This document shows, in pieces, positions 31,693 to 32,932 of a DNA stretch of 32,932 bases. Both the position numbers and the translations under genes were made by a program. The notes beneath the pieces were generated by a model that was given only the letters and a program-made list of their open reading frames with translations, was not told where the DNA came from and did no database searches. The DNA is from Actinomadura soli (GTDB lineage Bacteria > Actinomycetota > Actinomycetes > Streptosporangiales > Streptosporangiaceae). Where the stretch lies: the NCBI RefSeq assembly GCF_005889715.1, contig NZ_VCKW01000073.1:1-32932 (forward strand), written 5' to 3'. How positions within the stretch are numbered: the first letter of the stretch is position 1; each line of letters opens with the position of its first letter.

Positions 31693-32622
31693 ATGAAGAA
31701 ACCATTCTCCTTCTTGAACGGACGCTGGCGGGCCCGCGTCCCCCAGTCGTTGATGCTCATCCCGCTCGCGCCGGTCCTGGTCGTCCAGGCATGGCGGACG
31801 GTGCGCCGCACGCCCCGGCTGGACCCCGCGTCCGGCGACGAGCACGGCTTCGTCCCCGGGGCGAACCCCGGATCCGGCCCCGCCTTCCGGGTCGTGGTGA
31901 TCGGCGAGTCCACGGCCGCGGGGGTGGGCGCGTCGCAGCACGCGCAGGCGCTGCCGGGCTTCCTCGCGGAGGCGCTGAAGGAGCGCCTCCGGCGGAGCGT
32001 GGCCTGGTCGGTCACCGGCGAGAACGGCGCCACGGCCCGCCGGGTCACGACCGGCCTCGTCCCGGCCGCGGGCGGCCCACCGGCCCTCGACCTGGTCGTG
32101 GTCACCGTGGGCATCAACGACCTGATCCGGCGGCGGCCGCTGCGCCGCTGGACGGCCGACCTGGCCGACCTCATCGCCGTCCTGCGCGGCAGGTACGCGG
32201 ACGCGACCCTGGTCGTCGCGGGGATGCCGCCCGTGCACCGGTTCCCCGCCATCCCGCAGCCGCTGCGCCTCGTCCTCGGCGCGCGGGCCCGGTCCATGGA
32301 CCGGATCATGCGGGACGTGGCCGTGGCGGGCGGCGCGGTCCACGCCCCCATGGACGAGGGGATGGCGCGCGACCGCCGGCTGTTCGCCTCGGACGGCTTC
32401 CATCCCTCGCCCGCCGGCTACCGCGCCTGGGCCGAGGACCTCGCCCGGGCCGCCGCCCCCACCGCACACCCGTTCGCCGCCCTGCCGTCCGGCTCCCCGT
32501 CCGGCTCCCCGTCCGGCACCCGGTCCGGCTCCCCGTCCAGCTCGCAGCCCTCCGATCATGCGTCCGATTCCGCGGACAGCGCGCCCCCCGCCGACACCGT
32601 TCCGCCTCAGACGATGAACTGA
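31693..32622 (+). CDS. Membrane-associated SGNH hydrolase
   Basis: The 309-aa product starts at ATG 31693 (MKKPFSFLNGRWRARVPQSL). One N-terminal hydrophobic segment (19-33) lies after a basic start, consistent with a signal anchor. The catalytic domain has VVVIGESTAAGVG (block I, S73 in GES instead of GDS), VVVTVGINDLI (N142) and FASDGFHPSPAGYRAW (D234, H237). The last 60 residues are Ser/Gly/Pro-rich, encoded partly by a 12-base tandem repeat. The GES variant and anchor resemble actinobacterial/mycobacterial lipid esterases. It is 35 bases downstream of the first SGNH gene, in the same direction, so probably the same operon. A wholly different open frame from 31123 overlaps gene one and is not the real start. 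Confidence 0.88.
   Translation: MKKPFSFLNGRWRARVPQSLMLIPLAPVLVVQAWRTVRRTPRLDPASGDEHGFVPGANPGSGPAFRVVVIGESTAAGVGASQHAQALPGFLAEALKERLRRSVAWSVTGENGATARRVTTGLVPAAGGPPALDLVVVTVGINDLIRRRPLRRWTADLADLIAVLRGRYADATLVVAGMPPVHRFPAIPQPLRLVLGARARSMDRIMRDVAVAGGAVHAPMDEGMARDRRLFASDGFHPSPAGYRAWAEDLARAAAPTAHPFAALPSGSPSGSPSGTRSGSPSSSQPSDHASDSADSAPPADTVPPQTMN
32485..32544 (+). repeat. Five 12-base tandem repeats in the SGNH hydrolase C-terminus
   Basis: Units of CCGTCCGGCTCC (two exact, three with one to three changes) encode PSGSPSGSPSGTRSGSPSSS. This is probably a slippage-prone, surface-exposed linker. Confidence 0.85.
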
Positions 32623-32655
32623 CCCGTCCGACGGCGGGTGAAGGGAGCAGCTCAG

Positions 32656-32932
32656 GTGACGGCACGCGGAACGTTCCGGAACGCGGTGGAGGCCAAGGAC
32701 CTCGCCGCGATCACCAGTGCGCTCGACCCTGGCATCGAGTTCCACAGTCCGGTGATGGTGAAGCCCTACCTCGGCCGCGACTCGGTCACCGCGTTGCTCG
32801 GCGTCCTGCTGGAGGTCTTCGAGGACTTCCGGTACACCGACGAGCTGGTCGGCACCGGACCGTCCTCCAGCCCCCACCCACCGCCGTTCAACGGACGAAC
32901 TCCGCTCGGCGGCCCTGTCGGCGACGTCGCGG
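32656..32932 (+). CDS. SnoaL-like/NTF2-fold protein, N-terminal part (cut by window edge)
   Basis: GTG 32656 has AGGGAG about nine bases upstream, 33 bases after the second SGNH gene. The product starts VTARGTFRNAVEAKDLAAIT, then SALDPGIEFHSPVMVKPYLG and LLEVFEDFRYTDELVGTGP, the typical first two thirds of a SnoaL-like cone fold (ligand cavity, many isomerase/cyclase relatives). After TGP (about 32870) the frame turns Pro/Ser-rich and no longer follows the family's next strand. Either the end of the window is of poor quality or a frameshift is present. It continues beyond the window. It is the last visible member of the ACP cluster. Confidence 0.65.
   Translation, partial: MTARGTFRNAVEAKDLAAITSALDPGIEFHSPVMVKPYLGRDSVTALLGVLLEVFEDFRYTDELVGTGPSSSPHPPPFNGRTPLGGPVGDVA

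Noticed and set aside
1..32932. tRNA, rRNA or known riboswitch
   Set aside because: None recognised on either strand when reading the intergenic regions; covariance-model search was not possible.

Overview
The window is high-GC DNA with strong G/C bias at third codon positions, Shine-Dalgarno sites such as GGAGG, frequent GTG/TTG starts and actinobacterial families (SARP regulator, mycothiol/DinB-type TIGR03086 protein, GAF-LuxR regulator, NB-ARC/TPR proteins). This points to a filamentous actinomycete, plausibly of the Actinomadura/Streptosporangiales type; the genus is inference only.

Layout. (1) 1-2050: minus-strand 5' end of an amidohydrolase, a short membrane-protein remnant, and a secreted P1-family (DmpA/NylC-like) Ntn hydrolase with a C-terminal membrane anchor. 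(2) 2056-6752: a complete branched-chain-amino-acid-type ABC importer operon (livK-H-M-G-F, tightly overlapping, minus strand), divergent from a GAF-LuxR regulator (7021-8073). (3) About 8.4-15.8 kb: a decayed mobile-element zone. It holds a truncated IS630 transposase, a small unidentified gene, a TM-STAND-TPR protein whose 3' third has a different base composition, IS21-end-like repeats, a truncated zinc-ribbon-like gene, and a full-length IS3-family element with a duplicated right end. That IS3 element abuts an aromatic amino acid ammonia-lyase that has lost its N-terminal, cofactor-forming half. (4) 15.8-20.2 kb: a divergent pair, a 120-aa helical protein ending in a RHIM-like/BASS-type amyloid motif and an NB-ARC-TPR protein beginning with a related motif. 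It is followed by a convergent two-gene unit (158-aa unknown plus GT-B-like protein). (5) 20.8-24.0 kb: an AfsR-like SARP-STAND-TPR regulator with a LexA-box-like site upstream. (6) 24.2-30.2 kb: mostly metabolic and accessory genes: DinB-like protein, aldo/keto reductase, DUF6084-like protein, small membrane peptide, ferritin-like DUF892-type protein, secreted S33 peptidase, sulfotransferase. (7) 30.6-32.9 kb: a free-standing acyl carrier protein, two SGNH hydrolases and the start of a SnoaL-like protein, all on the plus strand. The ACP and the first hydrolase are joined by three consecutive TGATG stop/start junctions.

Most interesting: the pair at 15812-18559 has the NLR/effector topology known from fungal HET-s/NWD2 and bacterial amyloid signalling (effector motif at the C-terminus, receptor motif at the N-terminus). 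It is a candidate regulated cell-death or anti-phage module, possibly including the convergent genes at 18525-20236. The ACP/SGNH/SGNH/SnoaL cluster is a second candidate for an uncharacterised small acyl-transfer pathway. Assignments rest on reading translated sequence and motifs; no database search was run.
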